The position numbers and the translations under genes were made by a program. From contig JANWJV010000128.1 in NCBI GenBank assembly GCA_025451785.1, positions 1-53,486 on the forward strand: a stretch of 53,486 nucleotides of DNA, written 5' to 3'. The stretch comes from Bacteroidia bacterium. GTDB taxonomy: Bacteria > Bacteroidota > Bacteroidia > JANWJV01. Below are positions 23,701 through 32,144 of the stretch, piece after piece. Position 1 is the first letter of the stretch. Each line of letters starts with the position of its first letter. The notes under the pieces were generated by a model. That model searched no databases. It was given only the letters and a program-made list of their open reading frames with translations, and was not told where the DNA came from.

Positions 23701-24694
23701 CATGTCCAGAGAGTACCATTACACCGCTGTTGTTACCGCTGCAAACGGTAGCGCCGCCTGATATGGTTCCACCTACAGAAACAGGGTCAACAGTAATAAT
23801 GGCGTCGGTAGAGGTGGCCGAAGAACAGAACCCGCTCTGAACCACCGCATGATACCAGGTGGTTTGTGTAAGGTTGAGGTAGGCCTGTGAAGTGGTGGTG
23901 TTAGAGATCACAGTCCAGGTAGAACCGCTGTTGGTCGAGTATTCCCAATAGATCACGTTTCCTACATGGCCTGTCAAGGTAATAGTTCCGCTATTGCTGC
24001 CACTGCAAACGGTGGCGCTGCTGGCTGTAGTTCCGCCAACCGCCTGGGGTTGTACTGTAATTACGGCAGGTATAGAGGTTGCTGCGGAGCAGCTTCCGTT
24101 CTTTACAACCGCCCTGTATTGAGTAGATTGAGTAAGGTTGAGGAATGATTGGCTGGTAGTAGTGTTGGTGATGACATTCCAGGTGCTGCCGCCGTCGGTA
24201 GAGTATTCCCATTGTACTACACTTCCAGTATGGCCTCCAAGTGTAAGAAGGCCGCTGTTAGATCCTGCGCAAACAGTGAAGCCGGTGGGAGTGACACTTC
24301 CGCCACCAGATGGAGCATAACATACCACATTGTAAGCATACAAAGTGTCGTTGTTGTTATTGGTATCACCCGTTACATCGGTATAGGCATCGATGTTATA
24401 ACTTCCCGCAGCCGAAAGGTCGGCCGATTGCGTAAAGGCGTAGGTGTAGTTGGAGTTGGTATTGATAGTAGCGGTGATCGCTTCAGTAACAGGAGTTCCT
24501 CCGTTGATCACATAGGACGCATTGAATGTGCCCGAGATGTTAGCGCCGTAGTTGTGGATCACGATGGTCACACTTTCGGTGGGGCTCAACGCGCATCCTG
24601 TTACAGGTGTTGTGATCGCTGTTACGGACGCATCTTGTCCCATCGACAGCATTGACAAACAAACAAATACCAGGAGGGTAGATAGTTTTTTCAT
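20702..24694 (-). CDS. Giant T9SS-exported adhesin with Ig-like repeats and type B C-terminal domain
   Basis: 1330 residues. A signal peptide (LLVFVCLSMLSMGQ) is followed by a CARDB-like domain (about 22-126), ten Ig-like repeats of exactly 88 residues (129-1008), a PKD-like domain (about 1009-1095, with YQWDYADNTSGVGTNPTHTF), two further Ig-like units, and a gliding-motility-associated C-terminal domain (about 1250-1330: LMTPNGDGKNDTWFIEN, VYNRFGAEVFK, DGTYYYVIKF). That last domain is a type B T9SS signal, which usually needs a PorP/SprF partner; the next gene is one. The protein is thus a likely cell-surface adhesin similar in layout to SprB, though much shorter. Ligand unknown. Confidence 0.93.
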   Translation of the reverse strand: MKKLSTLLVFVCLSMLSMGQDASVTAITTPVTGCALSPTESVTIVIHNYGANISGTFNASYVINGGTPVTEAITATINTNSNYTYAFTQSADLSAAGSYNIDAYTDVTGDTNNNNDTLYAYNVVCYAPSGGGSVTPTGFTVCAGSNSGLLTLGGHTGSVVQWEYSTDGGSTWNVITNTTTSQSFLNLTQSTQYRAVVKNGSCSAATSIPAVITVQPQAVGGTTASSATVCSGSNSGTITLTGHVGNVIYWEYSTNSGSTWTVISNTTTSQAYLNLTQTTWYHAVVQSGFCSSATSTDAIITVDPVSVGGTISGGATVCSGNNSGVMVLSGHVGNILSWQFSTDGGSTWLPISNTTINQTYNNITVTTMYRAVVQSGVCPAANSTQVTLTVIPPTVGGNVTTSTTVCSGANSGALNLGGHTGTVQNWEFSVNSGGSWTGIVNNTTTQTYLNLTQTTWYRAVVQNGSCPSATSTIGVITVDSMTVAGTVSASATVCNGSNSGTLNLTGKTGNVVRWEYSVDGGSTWTPITNTTTSYSYNNIIVTTMYRAVVQKGVCPALSSTAVTITVDPKSVGGTVSSSATVCSGSNSGTLTLAGHTGSVVSWLSSINSGSTWTVITNTTTSQTYLNLTQTTWYRALVKSGVCSSDSSSIAKITVNPQTVGGTVSSSATVCSGTNSGTLTLAGHTGTVLRWEYSTDGGSTWITISNTTTSQAYTNLTITTMYRAVVQSGVCTAANSSFVTLTVSPKSVGGTASSSSTVCSGNNSGTSTLTGHTGSVVSWLSSINSGGTWTVITNTTTIQPYLNITQTTWYRAVVQSGVCAIDSSSIAKITVDPVSIGGTVNSNSTQCFGNNTGTLTLTGHTGTILRWEYSTDNGNTWVSISNTTTTQNFSNLLITTMYRVVVQSGVCSPATSTPATITIILKSVGGVPGINQQVCEQNNGGNIILSAYFGTITGWQSSTNSGGSWTNITNTTSTQAFTNLTMTTWYRAIVQNGTCTADTSSICQIIVHPKPAVSFTTGPVCLGNPTLFSNTTTISTGFVQSYQWDYADNTSGVGTNPTHTFTTAGVYSVMLIATSDKGCMDTAVVNAVVYPLPNSTINASGQLQFCSGDSITLSSVVTMGSRYIWSTADTVQSITVKTSGWYKLTLVDSVTSCVNSDSVNVTVFTLPSLDAGLDTAVSLGNSIQLEAVSSTALTYSWLPFGTLSSPSVSNPIASPTVTTTYTVMVSDVNGCMVSDSVTVKVNTDYKMTVSNLMTPNGDGKNDTWFIENIQSYGDNTVMVYNRFGAEVFKQEGYANAWDGGALPDGTYYYVIKFANNADTVYKGALTIMRDN
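21671..24310 (-). repeat. Ten tandem 264-bp repeats coding Ig-like domains
   Basis: Ten copies of an 88-codon unit. Each has a VCSGxNSG motif near position 13, GxTW near 42 and (T/W)(W/M)YRAVVQSG near 63. The units alternate between two types, one with TQTTWYRA and one with TTMYRA, so the real period of recent copies is 528 bp. For example the string GAACCACCGCGCGATACATG occurs at 23047 and again 528 bases on. Confidence 0.9.
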
Positions 24695-25009
24695 AATTGT
24701 GTTTTTTTGTTTGAAGTGTGGAAAAGAAGCTCCATTAATAAGGGGCAGGAGGTATTGGAATAGTTTTTCTTTTCCATAAAATAAAATGAAAGACTAAAAT
24801 ACTAAATTTTCTATTAGTGGGGGGTAAATTTATTTAATGATGAAAAACCCTCAAAATGATAAGATAATGGCCTCTAGTAAGCGATCTAGGCTGGTTTGAG
24901 GCTGGCTTTTACAGGCTTTTTTTCTTTGAAATCCAGGCAGCTGGTACGATGCTTCATTAAATTTTGCTTTTCGGCTGTTTCTGAATATTTTTACAGAAGA
25001 CTCGGCCCG
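24695..25009. other. Intergenic region between adhesin and propeller-phosphatase genes
   Basis: 315 bases upstream of two divergent genes. It is A/T-rich near 24770-24840 and holds no convincing gene, hairpin or repeat. A near-match to the -7 element (TAAATTTT, 24958-24965) lies 45 bases before the right-hand gene but lacks a -33 box. A longer reading of that gene from a TTG at 24896 is possible but would hide its signal peptide. Confidence 0.5.
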
Positions 25010-28000
25010 ATGCTTCGCCTGAACAATCGCTTTTTATTTGTTTTGCCTTTTCTCTGCCTCTTTTTTCCGGCCGGAGCGCAACGGCTTGCCATTGATAATT
25101 ACTCGATAAACAATGGTATACCACAATCACAGATCATTGACCTGTATCAGGACCACAGCGGTGTGATGTGGGTAGGTACCAGCGGCGGCGGCATCTGCAA
25201 GTACGACGGCATTCGTTTTATCGACATTACTACGCGCGATGGGCTTAAGAACAACAGGGTTTATTCTATATATGAGGATGCCAATAACGACATATGGGTA
25301 GGCACTCTAAAAGGTCTCAACAAGATCAGCAATAACAAGGTCACCAGCTTCAATGATACCACGGTCGATAAAAAGATCGTGTATGGTATTACGCAGCGTG
25401 CGAATGGTGAATTTTGGTTCGCAACCAGCAAGGGTATTGCCATTTATGATAAAGGTGAATTTCGCCCCTTCCAATACAACGATTCGCTTGCCGGGGTCCA
25501 TGTACTGGATGTGGAGGAGGATTACTTTGGTAATATTTGGATCGCTACGCTGGGGAAAGGTGTTTTTTGTTTCAAAGCGGGACGACTGCTGCACTTTTCC
25601 AAGAGCAATGGTCTGCTCGATGATAAGGTCAATGATATAATGATCAATAATGGGAAGGTTTGGATAGGAACTCCCATTGGTATCACTATCTATGACCCGC
25701 TAAAATCGGCATTGGGAAGCCGCGCGTTCAGGTATGCGCTTAACGAGGGCAATCCAAAAGGGATCCAAAGTATGTGCAAGAATACCAAAGGAGATGTGTG
25801 GATAGGTACCACACAGGGCGCATACAAGTTCAGCAGCAAGGGCGATACAACACGTATCACCATTAACGAAGGATTGCCTAGCAACCGGGTAACCACGATC
25901 ATGGAAGACAGGGAGGGCAATATGTGGTGTGGTACTTACGGAGGCGGTGTTTGCAAATACAAAGGCGATATGTTCAAGGCATTTACTGACAAGGAAGGCT
26001 TGTGCAGTAACACCGTGATGTCGATCTATAAGGATAGTCACGGTAATTTTTGGTTCGGCACCTGGGGCGGAGGTGTTTGTACCATGGATTACAACGAATG
26101 GAAGAGGAGCAGGAAGATCGTGATGAAGAATATTACTGTGGAGGACGGCCTTCGTCACCGGAGCATATGGTCAGTTGCTGAAGATAAGAACGGTCATATG
26201 TGGTTTGGTTCTATATCGGCGGGTTGTTTTGTATGGGATGGCAAGAGCATGAAGCTTTATAACATGGAGAACAAGAAGCTGGGAGGAAACAAGATCAGCG
26301 GCTTGATGCGCGATAATGATGGAAATGTTTGGATATCGCATGAGAACGGAGTGGACATCTATGACGGAGAAGCATTTTCATCTCTTGACCAGGTACAGGG
26401 TTTTTCACCTAAGCCGGTTACGGCGATGTGCCAGGACCTCGAAAACAATGTTTGGCTTGCTTCTCAGAGCAGTATCCTTAAATACGATGGCAGCATCGTA
26501 ACTGAATATACGCCGGCACAGACCATTACCAGGATAAAGACCCTGGCCGAAGATAAATACGGCAACATATGGCTGAGCATCGACGGGGGTATTTGTGTTT
26601 TTGATGGAAAGAACTTCAAGACGCTTGACGAAAAGGATGGATTAAGTTCCAGTACCGCTTATTACGCGCTGCCCGATGACAGGGGAAACTTATGGATCGG
26701 CACCAACAGGGGTGTGGATAAGTTCAATCTTTACCTCTACCAGAAGAGCGGCGAAACACAGATCAAACATTACGGCAGCGACGAAGGATTTATCGGCATT
26801 GAATGCAACCAGAACTCATTTTACAAAGACAACGACGGGTTACTTTGGTTCGGAACCGTTGAAGGGGTGACCATTTATAATCCCGAAGCCGACAAGTATA
26901 ACGCCATTGAGCCCCGTACTACCATCAACCAGCTGAGGCTCTTTTATGAGAACTACGATTTTGCTGAGTTTTCTGATACCGTGTTGAACAGTTTGCCTGT
27001 TAACCTGAAGCTTCCTTATGATAAGAACTACCTGACCTTCGATTTTACAGGGGTATGTCATACACTTCCGCAAAAGGTACGTTACCAGTTCATGATGGAA
27101 GGTTTTGATAAAAAATGGTCGGGGGAAGTGAACGTTACCAGCGCCACTTATTCCAACCTCCCTCCCGGGAAATACACCTTTTTGCTGAGGGCTTGCAATA
27201 ACGACGGTGTGTGGAACAGGACACCAGCCGAATTTTCTTTCGAGATCATTCCGCCTTTCTGGCAAACCACCTGGTTCTATGTGCTGTGTGCCCTTGCGGG
27301 AATTGCGGCCATCTTCACGATCACCCTGGTAAGGGAGCGTAATTTCCGTTTGGCGAAAAAAATACTGGAAACAAAAGTAGAGTTCAGGACAAAGGAGCTT
27401 CGCGAAGAACAGGAGAAATTGCAGAAGGCCTATGTTCAGATCGACGATAAGAACAAAGACATCATGGACAGTATCCATTACGCGAAACGCATCCAGGAAA
27501 GCATTCTTCCGCCCGATGATGAGATACGTAAGTTGTTCCCTGACTCGTTCGTGTTCTTTAAGCCCAAGGACATTGTAAGCGGTGATTTTTATTGGGTGGA
27601 GAAGTGGGGTCATCAAACAGTGATCGCGGCGGTAGATTGCACAGGTCATGGTGTGCCAGGGGCGTTCATGAGCATTGTGGGAAGTAATATTCTTACTGAG
27701 GCGGTGAATGTGTTCGGCCTTACCAAGCCTTCGCTTATCCTTAATGAATTGAGCAGGCAGTTGTCAAGGGCGTTGCATCACAAAACGGCAGAAACATATC
27801 TGAAGGACGGAATGGACCTGGCGGTATGTATGTTCGATAAGGATAATTCGCGGCTTGAGTTTGCGGGGGCGTTCAACCCCCTGTGGCATTTCCGCGATGG
27901 CAAGTTCAAAGAAGTGAAGGCCGACCGTTTTTCTATTGGCGCAGCGATCGATTCGGTGGCCAATAATTTTACCAATCACCAGCTTGATCTAAAAAAGGGA

Positions 28001-28213
28001 GACACCATCTATATTTTCTCCGATGGGTATGCCGACCAGTTTGGCGGTCCGGCCGGAAAGAAGTTCAAGCACAAACAGATGCAGCGTATGCTGGCGACAC
28101 TTCAGCACCTTTCCATGGAAGAGCAGGGTAAGATCATTGAGCGGACCATTGAAGAGTGGCGGGGAAACAACGAGCAGATCGACGATATGCTCGTGATGGG
28201 TATCCGCGTTTAG
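25010..28213 (+). CDS. Two-component propeller / Y_Y_Y sensor with SpoIIE-type phosphatase output
   Basis: 1067 residues from ATG at 25010, chosen because a signal peptide follows (FLFVLPFLCLFFPAGAQ). Propeller repeats with the WVGT/WFGT-GGG pattern fill about 25-680; a Y_Y_Y domain (YQFMMEGFDKKW, TYSNLPPGKYTFLLRA) covers about 690-745; a membrane helix follows at about 754-775; then a coiled coil (FRTKELREEQEKLQKAY). The cytoplasmic end is a PP2C-like SpoIIE domain: GDFYWVE with Asp859, AAVDCTGHGVPGAF with Asp876, and FSDGYADQFGG. Such phosphatases act on anti-sigma-antagonist-type proteins, but none is encoded here. It is a paralogue of the propeller kinase with a different output. Confidence 0.93.
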   Translation: MLRLNNRFLFVLPFLCLFFPAGAQRLAIDNYSINNGIPQSQIIDLYQDHSGVMWVGTSGGGICKYDGIRFIDITTRDGLKNNRVYSIYEDANNDIWVGTLKGLNKISNNKVTSFNDTTVDKKIVYGITQRANGEFWFATSKGIAIYDKGEFRPFQYNDSLAGVHVLDVEEDYFGNIWIATLGKGVFCFKAGRLLHFSKSNGLLDDKVNDIMINNGKVWIGTPIGITIYDPLKSALGSRAFRYALNEGNPKGIQSMCKNTKGDVWIGTTQGAYKFSSKGDTTRITINEGLPSNRVTTIMEDREGNMWCGTYGGGVCKYKGDMFKAFTDKEGLCSNTVMSIYKDSHGNFWFGTWGGGVCTMDYNEWKRSRKIVMKNITVEDGLRHRSIWSVAEDKNGHMWFGSISAGCFVWDGKSMKLYNMENKKLGGNKISGLMRDNDGNVWISHENGVDIYDGEAFSSLDQVQGFSPKPVTAMCQDLENNVWLASQSSILKYDGSIVTEYTPAQTITRIKTLAEDKYGNIWLSIDGGICVFDGKNFKTLDEKDGLSSSTAYYALPDDRGNLWIGTNRGVDKFNLYLYQKSGETQIKHYGSDEGFIGIECNQNSFYKDNDGLLWFGTVEGVTIYNPEADKYNAIEPRTTINQLRLFYENYDFAEFSDTVLNSLPVNLKLPYDKNYLTFDFTGVCHTLPQKVRYQFMMEGFDKKWSGEVNVTSATYSNLPPGKYTFLLRACNNDGVWNRTPAEFSFEIIPPFWQTTWFYVLCALAGIAAIFTITLVRERNFRLAKKILETKVEFRTKELREEQEKLQKAYVQIDDKNKDIMDSIHYAKRIQESILPPDDEIRKLFPDSFVFFKPKDIVSGDFYWVEKWGHQTVIAAVDCTGHGVPGAFMSIVGSNILTEAVNVFGLTKPSLILNELSRQLSRALHHKTAETYLKDGMDLAVCMFDKDNSRLEFAGAFNPLWHFRDGKFKEVKADRFSIGAAIDSVANNFTNHQLDLKKGDTIYIFSDGYADQFGGPAGKKFKHKQMQRMLATLQHLSMEEQGKIIERTIEEWRGNNEQIDDMLVMGIRV

Positions 28214-28890
28214 GTTTGCAGCGCCCTGCCGCGAAGCTCGCGCAAATAGAGGAAGAAGATATAATAGATAACGATCTCTTCGAATTCCGAGATGTTTCCG
28301 TACAAACTTTGAGTGCCAGTGATCTTAAGCACGTAATTGATGTACCATGCCGTGTTAGAAACGATTAGCAGGGCAAGAATAGTGAGAAGGATCATTCTTG
28401 AGGGTAGGAATGGCCTGACGAGCTCTGGTATCTTTTCAGGAAAAAAGGTAGTGCAGATGAAGAAGAGTCCAAAGCCCAGGTACACCAGGTTCTTTAGCAA
28501 TGCCGTAACCCCGCTGATGCTATGCACGCTGCGCATTGGTTCCTGCAGGCTTTCCACCACTCCCTTAAAATATTCCACATAGTTAAGTCCATATTCGATC
28601 TCTTCGAGGAAATCGAAAACGCTTACTATGATCACCAGAAAGAAGAACTTCCGGAAGAGACCGCTGCTACGCCGCCAGGAATTTAAGGCGATGATAATGA
28701 CAAGCAGTACCACCAGCAATTCCAGGTTCTCCAGTACCCCAAACTCCCTGTTGATCCTGGGCGCTACGATCTCCTGGGCCCATAAGGGGCCGAAGAAATA
28801 CATGCCGATCAGCGTAAGGCAAACGATGAGCGGCAGGAAGAAATAAATGAAATAGCCTTTCAGCCCCGGCCGAAGGAGGAAATCCATCAT
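28210..28890 (-). CDS. Uncharacterised multi-pass membrane protein
   Basis: About 226 residues from one of two adjacent ATGs (28890 or 28887). It has around six hydrophobic segments, for example IYFFLPLIVCLTLIGMYFF, LELLVVLLVIIIALN, LLKNLVYLGFGLFFICTTFF and ILLTILALLIVSNTAWYI. Conserved-looking acidic motifs are FGVLENLE and FDFLEEIEYG. I do not recognise a named family. It is the last gene of a minus-strand run with a TonB receptor, and its stop shares bases with the stop of the convergent phosphatase gene. Confidence 0.7.
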   Translation of the reverse strand: MMDFLLRPGLKGYFIYFFLPLIVCLTLIGMYFFGPLWAQEIVAPRINREFGVLENLELLVVLLVIIIALNSWRRSSGLFRKFFFLVIIVSVFDFLEEIEYGLNYVEYFKGVVESLQEPMRSVHSISGVTALLKNLVYLGFGLFFICTTFFPEKIPELVRPFLPSRMILLTILALLIVSNTAWYINYVLKITGTQSLYGNISEFEEIVIYYIFFLYLRELRGRALQT

Positions 28891-28909
28891 TACACTTTGT
28901 ATGAGCGGC

Positions 28910-29329
28910 CTATTGCACTGTGAGGTTGAGCGTTTTTTGGGTGATGTTGCCATCGCGGTCAACGATCGAGAACACCCAGCGCTCAGAACCTGCCTGGTTG
29001 CGTGTAATGATGTCGACATCCTTTGAGTAACCAGTGTACTCGCTTGCCTGCATGTAATAATTGTAGAAGGTAGTAGTGCCGCTGGCGCCGTCGTAGGCAT
29101 AAGACACGTTATAGCTCTTCAAGTCGTCTTCGGTTTTTGTAGCAACGATGCCTACTGTAAAGGTGTCGTTCTTGGCTACGGTGCCGTCGGCAGAAAGATA
29201 GTTGGCGCCTGTTTTGAATACCACGTCAGGAGGAACGTGCGCGTCTTTTTCTTTTTTGCAGGCGCCAAGCGTGATGGCAACAAGTCCAATAATAAGGACA
29301 GTGCTGCTGAACAGATGATTTGTTTTCAT
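28910..29329 (-). CDS. Small lipoprotein of unknown function
   Basis: 139 residues with a lipobox, AITLGACKKEKD (Cys24), followed by a beta-rich domain (VVFKTGANYLSADGTVAKNDTF, then SERWVFSIVDRDGNITQKTLNL). The fold is likely Ig-like or lipocalin-like but no family is recognised. It is 12 bases downstream of a TonB-dependent receptor gene, suggesting a role as a surface or periplasmic partner in the same uptake system. Confidence 0.75.
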   Translation of the reverse strand: MKTNHLFSSTVLIIGLVAITLGACKKEKDAHVPPDVVFKTGANYLSADGTVAKNDTFTVGIVATKTEDDLKSYNVSYAYDGASGTTTFYNYYMQASEYTGYSKDVDIITRNQAGSERWVFSIVDRDGNITQKTLNLTVQ

Positions 29330-29341
29330 GTTGTGTTTGCT

Positions 29342-31585
29342 TTAGTTAAAACTGATCTTACAATTGATAGAAATATTTCTGCCCATGTTCTGAACCCCGA
29401 AATACTTGAAGCGTGACAGGTGATCATAATAGGCCTCGTTGAGAAGGTTGTTGCAGGAAACGCCCAGCGTGAAGTTGTTCTTCGGCTTCTGCAGTTCCCA
29501 GTTCATGCCCGCGTTGAGCAAGTAGTACGAGCCGGTAGGTGTCTCGAACTGGTCGACCTCGAACTGCTCAAAAAGATACTCGCCGCCCGCTCTTATGCTG
29601 AACTGCTGATTGCCGGTGAGGGGCAGCAGGCGCAGTTTAAGTTCTGCAGTGATCTTGCGTGCTGGAATGAACGGCAGGTACTCTTCATCATCGGTCTTGC
29701 CGGTGATGGCGCAAAAGGAGGAGCGCAGGCTGACGCGTTTCAATTTTTCAGGATGAAGCTCGGCCACTGTTTCGATCCCATGCAGCAGCGCGTCTTTCTG
29801 GAGATACCTGAATATCTGGAAGCCCAGGTATTCGGAACTGGTGGGGGCCAGGTAGATGTAATTGAAAAAACGGTTGGAGTACGCGGAGGAGGAAACGCTC
29901 AGCCATTTGCATTCGAAACCAACGCTAAGATCGGCGCAAAGGTTTTGTTCCACCTTCAGATCGATATTACCGATCTCGTAGCGTATCGTTCCTTCGTGCA
30001 GCCCGTTAGAGCTGAGCTCGGCCAGGTTGCCAGGGCGGAAACCGGTAGAAATGTTTGCCTTTACATTCCAATGCTTGTTGTCGAAAAGGCTCGCGCCCGC
30101 GGAACCGTTCACTGAAGAATACCATCGGTCGAAGGGGAGTATATCGGTACCCGGGCTGAATGGATCTGTGTTGATATTCCCGGTTGCGAAAGTGGCGATG
30201 TTCTTCAGGTCATAACGAATGCCCGCTTCGGCAGCAAAGTGTTCCTTTGTTTGGCGTGCGTAACCAAAGGCGGATGCCTCAAGGAAATTGGCGTCAGGAA
30301 TAATGGTTCGTGATCCTGCGTTCCGGTTGGTCTGGTAGCTCGTTCCCGCCCCGGCGCTTAGTTCAGCGTCTTCGCTCAGATCGCGCGTCCAGGAAAAATT
30401 GCCGGAGAAGGTATTGAGCAGCATATTGAGGCTGATCTTGCTTCCACCTTCTTGTTCCTGGCGATTGTTCGACTGGAAGCCCAGGTTCAGCTTTATCTTA
30501 GAGCGGTCCCTGTAAAAAGTATTTTGCGAAGAGAAGAGATTGAGATATACGCTGTGATGAGGCATCTCGAAGCTACGGCTCAGGCGGTCGTCAGGAGGAA
30601 GGCTAAGTTGGATAGGGTCCATAATGAAACCGAAATTGCTCAATGAGAACAGGTAATCGTTTCGCGATACCCAGCGTTTTTTGTTGAAACCCAATGAAGC
30701 TTTCGCGAAATAGCCAGCGAACCTCGAGTTGAGGATCCGGCGTCCGTCGCCGTCGTTATAATCTGCATGCGATTCCATTCCAGCCCTTATCCTCCAGTTG
30801 CGGTTCTCTTTCGAGGAGCGTACACCGGCATCGGTGGCGATGCCATACGTATTACTGAAGGCACGCATGGACACATCGCTTTGAGTGGTTCCTGAAGGAG
30901 CCGGTTTTTCTTCTATTATATTCAGCACACCTCCCATGGCTTCGTTACCATAGATAAGCGAAGCGGGGCCTTTGATCACCTCCACACGGTCAACGCCCAC
31001 ATCAGAAAGTCCGAGACCATGCTCGTCCTGCCATTGCTGGTTGTCGAAGCGGAGCCCGAGCAGTACTGTTTGGATACGGTTGCCGAAAAGTCCGCGGATG
31101 ACAGGTTTGGAGATACCATTGCCCGTACTAAGCAGGGCTACACCCGGCATCTTTGCAATACCCTCGCTAAGTGTCAACGCTCCTGATTCGCGCATCGCCG
31201 CGCTGCTAAGAGTGCTGATGTCGTTGGCGGTCTCTTCGGGCCGGCTGTCGTTCACTCCATATACTACCACTTCGGGAAAAGTAGAGGTAGAGGGGCGCAT
31301 GCGTATCTCAACAGCCGCACTGCTGTCCTGCACCGCCACACGGGCGATCCAGGTACGGTAACCAAGCAGTTTTGCCTGTAGGATGAACTCTCCTTTCGGG
31401 AGATTGCAGATGCTGAAGCCGCCCCTCTCGCCGGTCATCACTGTTTTGTCGGGCCCTGAAAGATAGACCTGTACAAAAGGAAGTGCTGCGCCGGATGAAT
31501 CGGTAACGGTTCCGCTAATGCAAACCTGCGCCTGGGCAGAGGACATCCCTCCGCAAAGAAGCAGTAAAAGGAGAAAACGTCCCAT
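29342..31585 (-). CDS. TonB-dependent receptor, possibly for a metal
   Basis: 747 residues from ATG at 31585 (MGRFLLLLLLCGGMSSAQAQ); the longer frame to 31624 has no signal at its start. A carboxypeptidase-like domain (about 20-100) is followed by a plug (about 115-220, with GLFGNRIQTVLLGLRFDNQQ) and a barrel ending YYDHLSRFKYFGVQNMGRNI. That ending, with a conserved His and Arg, resembles ZnuD-like receptors for zinc and related metals, but this is an inference from general resemblance. Upstream lie a lipocalin-like lipoprotein and a His-containing secreted protein, and downstream another lipoprotein. Confidence 0.88.
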   Translation of the reverse strand: MGRFLLLLLLCGGMSSAQAQVCISGTVTDSSGAALPFVQVYLSGPDKTVMTGERGGFSICNLPKGEFILQAKLLGYRTWIARVAVQDSSAAVEIRMRPSTSTFPEVVVYGVNDSRPEETANDISTLSSAAMRESGALTLSEGIAKMPGVALLSTGNGISKPVIRGLFGNRIQTVLLGLRFDNQQWQDEHGLGLSDVGVDRVEVIKGPASLIYGNEAMGGVLNIIEEKPAPSGTTQSDVSMRAFSNTYGIATDAGVRSSKENRNWRIRAGMESHADYNDGDGRRILNSRFAGYFAKASLGFNKKRWVSRNDYLFSLSNFGFIMDPIQLSLPPDDRLSRSFEMPHHSVYLNLFSSQNTFYRDRSKIKLNLGFQSNNRQEQEGGSKISLNMLLNTFSGNFSWTRDLSEDAELSAGAGTSYQTNRNAGSRTIIPDANFLEASAFGYARQTKEHFAAEAGIRYDLKNIATFATGNINTDPFSPGTDILPFDRWYSSVNGSAGASLFDNKHWNVKANISTGFRPGNLAELSSNGLHEGTIRYEIGNIDLKVEQNLCADLSVGFECKWLSVSSSAYSNRFFNYIYLAPTSSEYLGFQIFRYLQKDALLHGIETVAELHPEKLKRVSLRSSFCAITGKTDDEEYLPFIPARKITAELKLRLLPLTGNQQFSIRAGGEYLFEQFEVDQFETPTGSYYLLNAGMNWELQKPKNNFTLGVSCNNLLNEAYYDHLSRFKYFGVQNMGRNISINCKISFN

Positions 31586-31645
31586 AGGGAAATGCCGGTT
31601 ACCCTGAATGATCAGGTAAACCATTTCTTATGGATGGACCTTCCT

Positions 31646-32059
31646 TTACTGAGGAACGTAGTGATATTCCTCTACGTCGCCGTTCGCCTGCGTCTGCCTC
31701 CAGTGCAGTTCCTTGTTCTTCAGCATAAGGATGCGGTAAGCTTCCTCGCTGCTGTTAGGCTGGCTCGACTTGAAGTATGCGTCGTCCTTGTCTTCGCCAA
31801 GTTCCCAGGTGCCTTCATCGCTGAAGCTGCCAATGGTAACTTTGTACTTGCCGTCCTTTTCGATGGTCATTTTTACATCACCTGCCGAAGAGGTCATATC
31901 GGTACCGTTGAAGAGGAATTTCTCCAGTTTCCAGTCACCGGCCAAACGGCCTTTACGGCTGCGCAGGCTGATGGAAGGACCATCGGGATACTTCTTACAA
32001 GCGGGAAGAAAAAGCGCGATAAGCAAAGAGAGCAGAAGGATGTTTTTCAAAGTTTTCAT
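31646..32059 (-). CDS. Lipocalin-like lipoprotein
   Basis: 137 residues from ATG at 32059 (MKTLKNILLLSLLIALFLPAC), with lipobox Cys21. The mature protein reads like Bacteroidota lipocalin-like/DUF5004-type domains: GRLAGDWKLEKFLFNGTD at the start, then alternating strands with IEKDGKYKVTIGSFSDEGTWEL and LHWRQTQANGDVEEYHY at the end. It may bind a small ligand. It lies 60 bases upstream of a TonB receptor on the same strand. Confidence 0.8.
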   Translation of the reverse strand: MKTLKNILLLSLLIALFLPACKKYPDGPSISLRSRKGRLAGDWKLEKFLFNGTDMTSSAGDVKMTIEKDGKYKVTIGSFSDEGTWELGEDKDDAYFKSSQPNSSEEAYRILMLKNKELHWRQTQANGDVEEYHYVPQ

Positions 32060-32144
32060 GATTTCTTTTGATTGATAAATGATAAATACACGTATGTTCA
32101 GATGCAGGTATAGCAATGCCCGCGATCAAAAAAATAAATGGTAT

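Noticed and set aside
21671-24310. Regular repeats that could suggest a CRISPR or satellite array
   Set aside because: The period is 264 bp, the reading frame is kept throughout, and the units code Ig-like domains within one gene.
24896-25009. Extension of the propeller phosphatase to a TTG start
   Set aside because: The 38 extra residues precede a normal signal peptide, which would then be internal.
26840-27649. 269-codon frame on the minus strand
   Set aside because: Antisense to the Y_Y_Y and phosphatase parts of the propeller protein.
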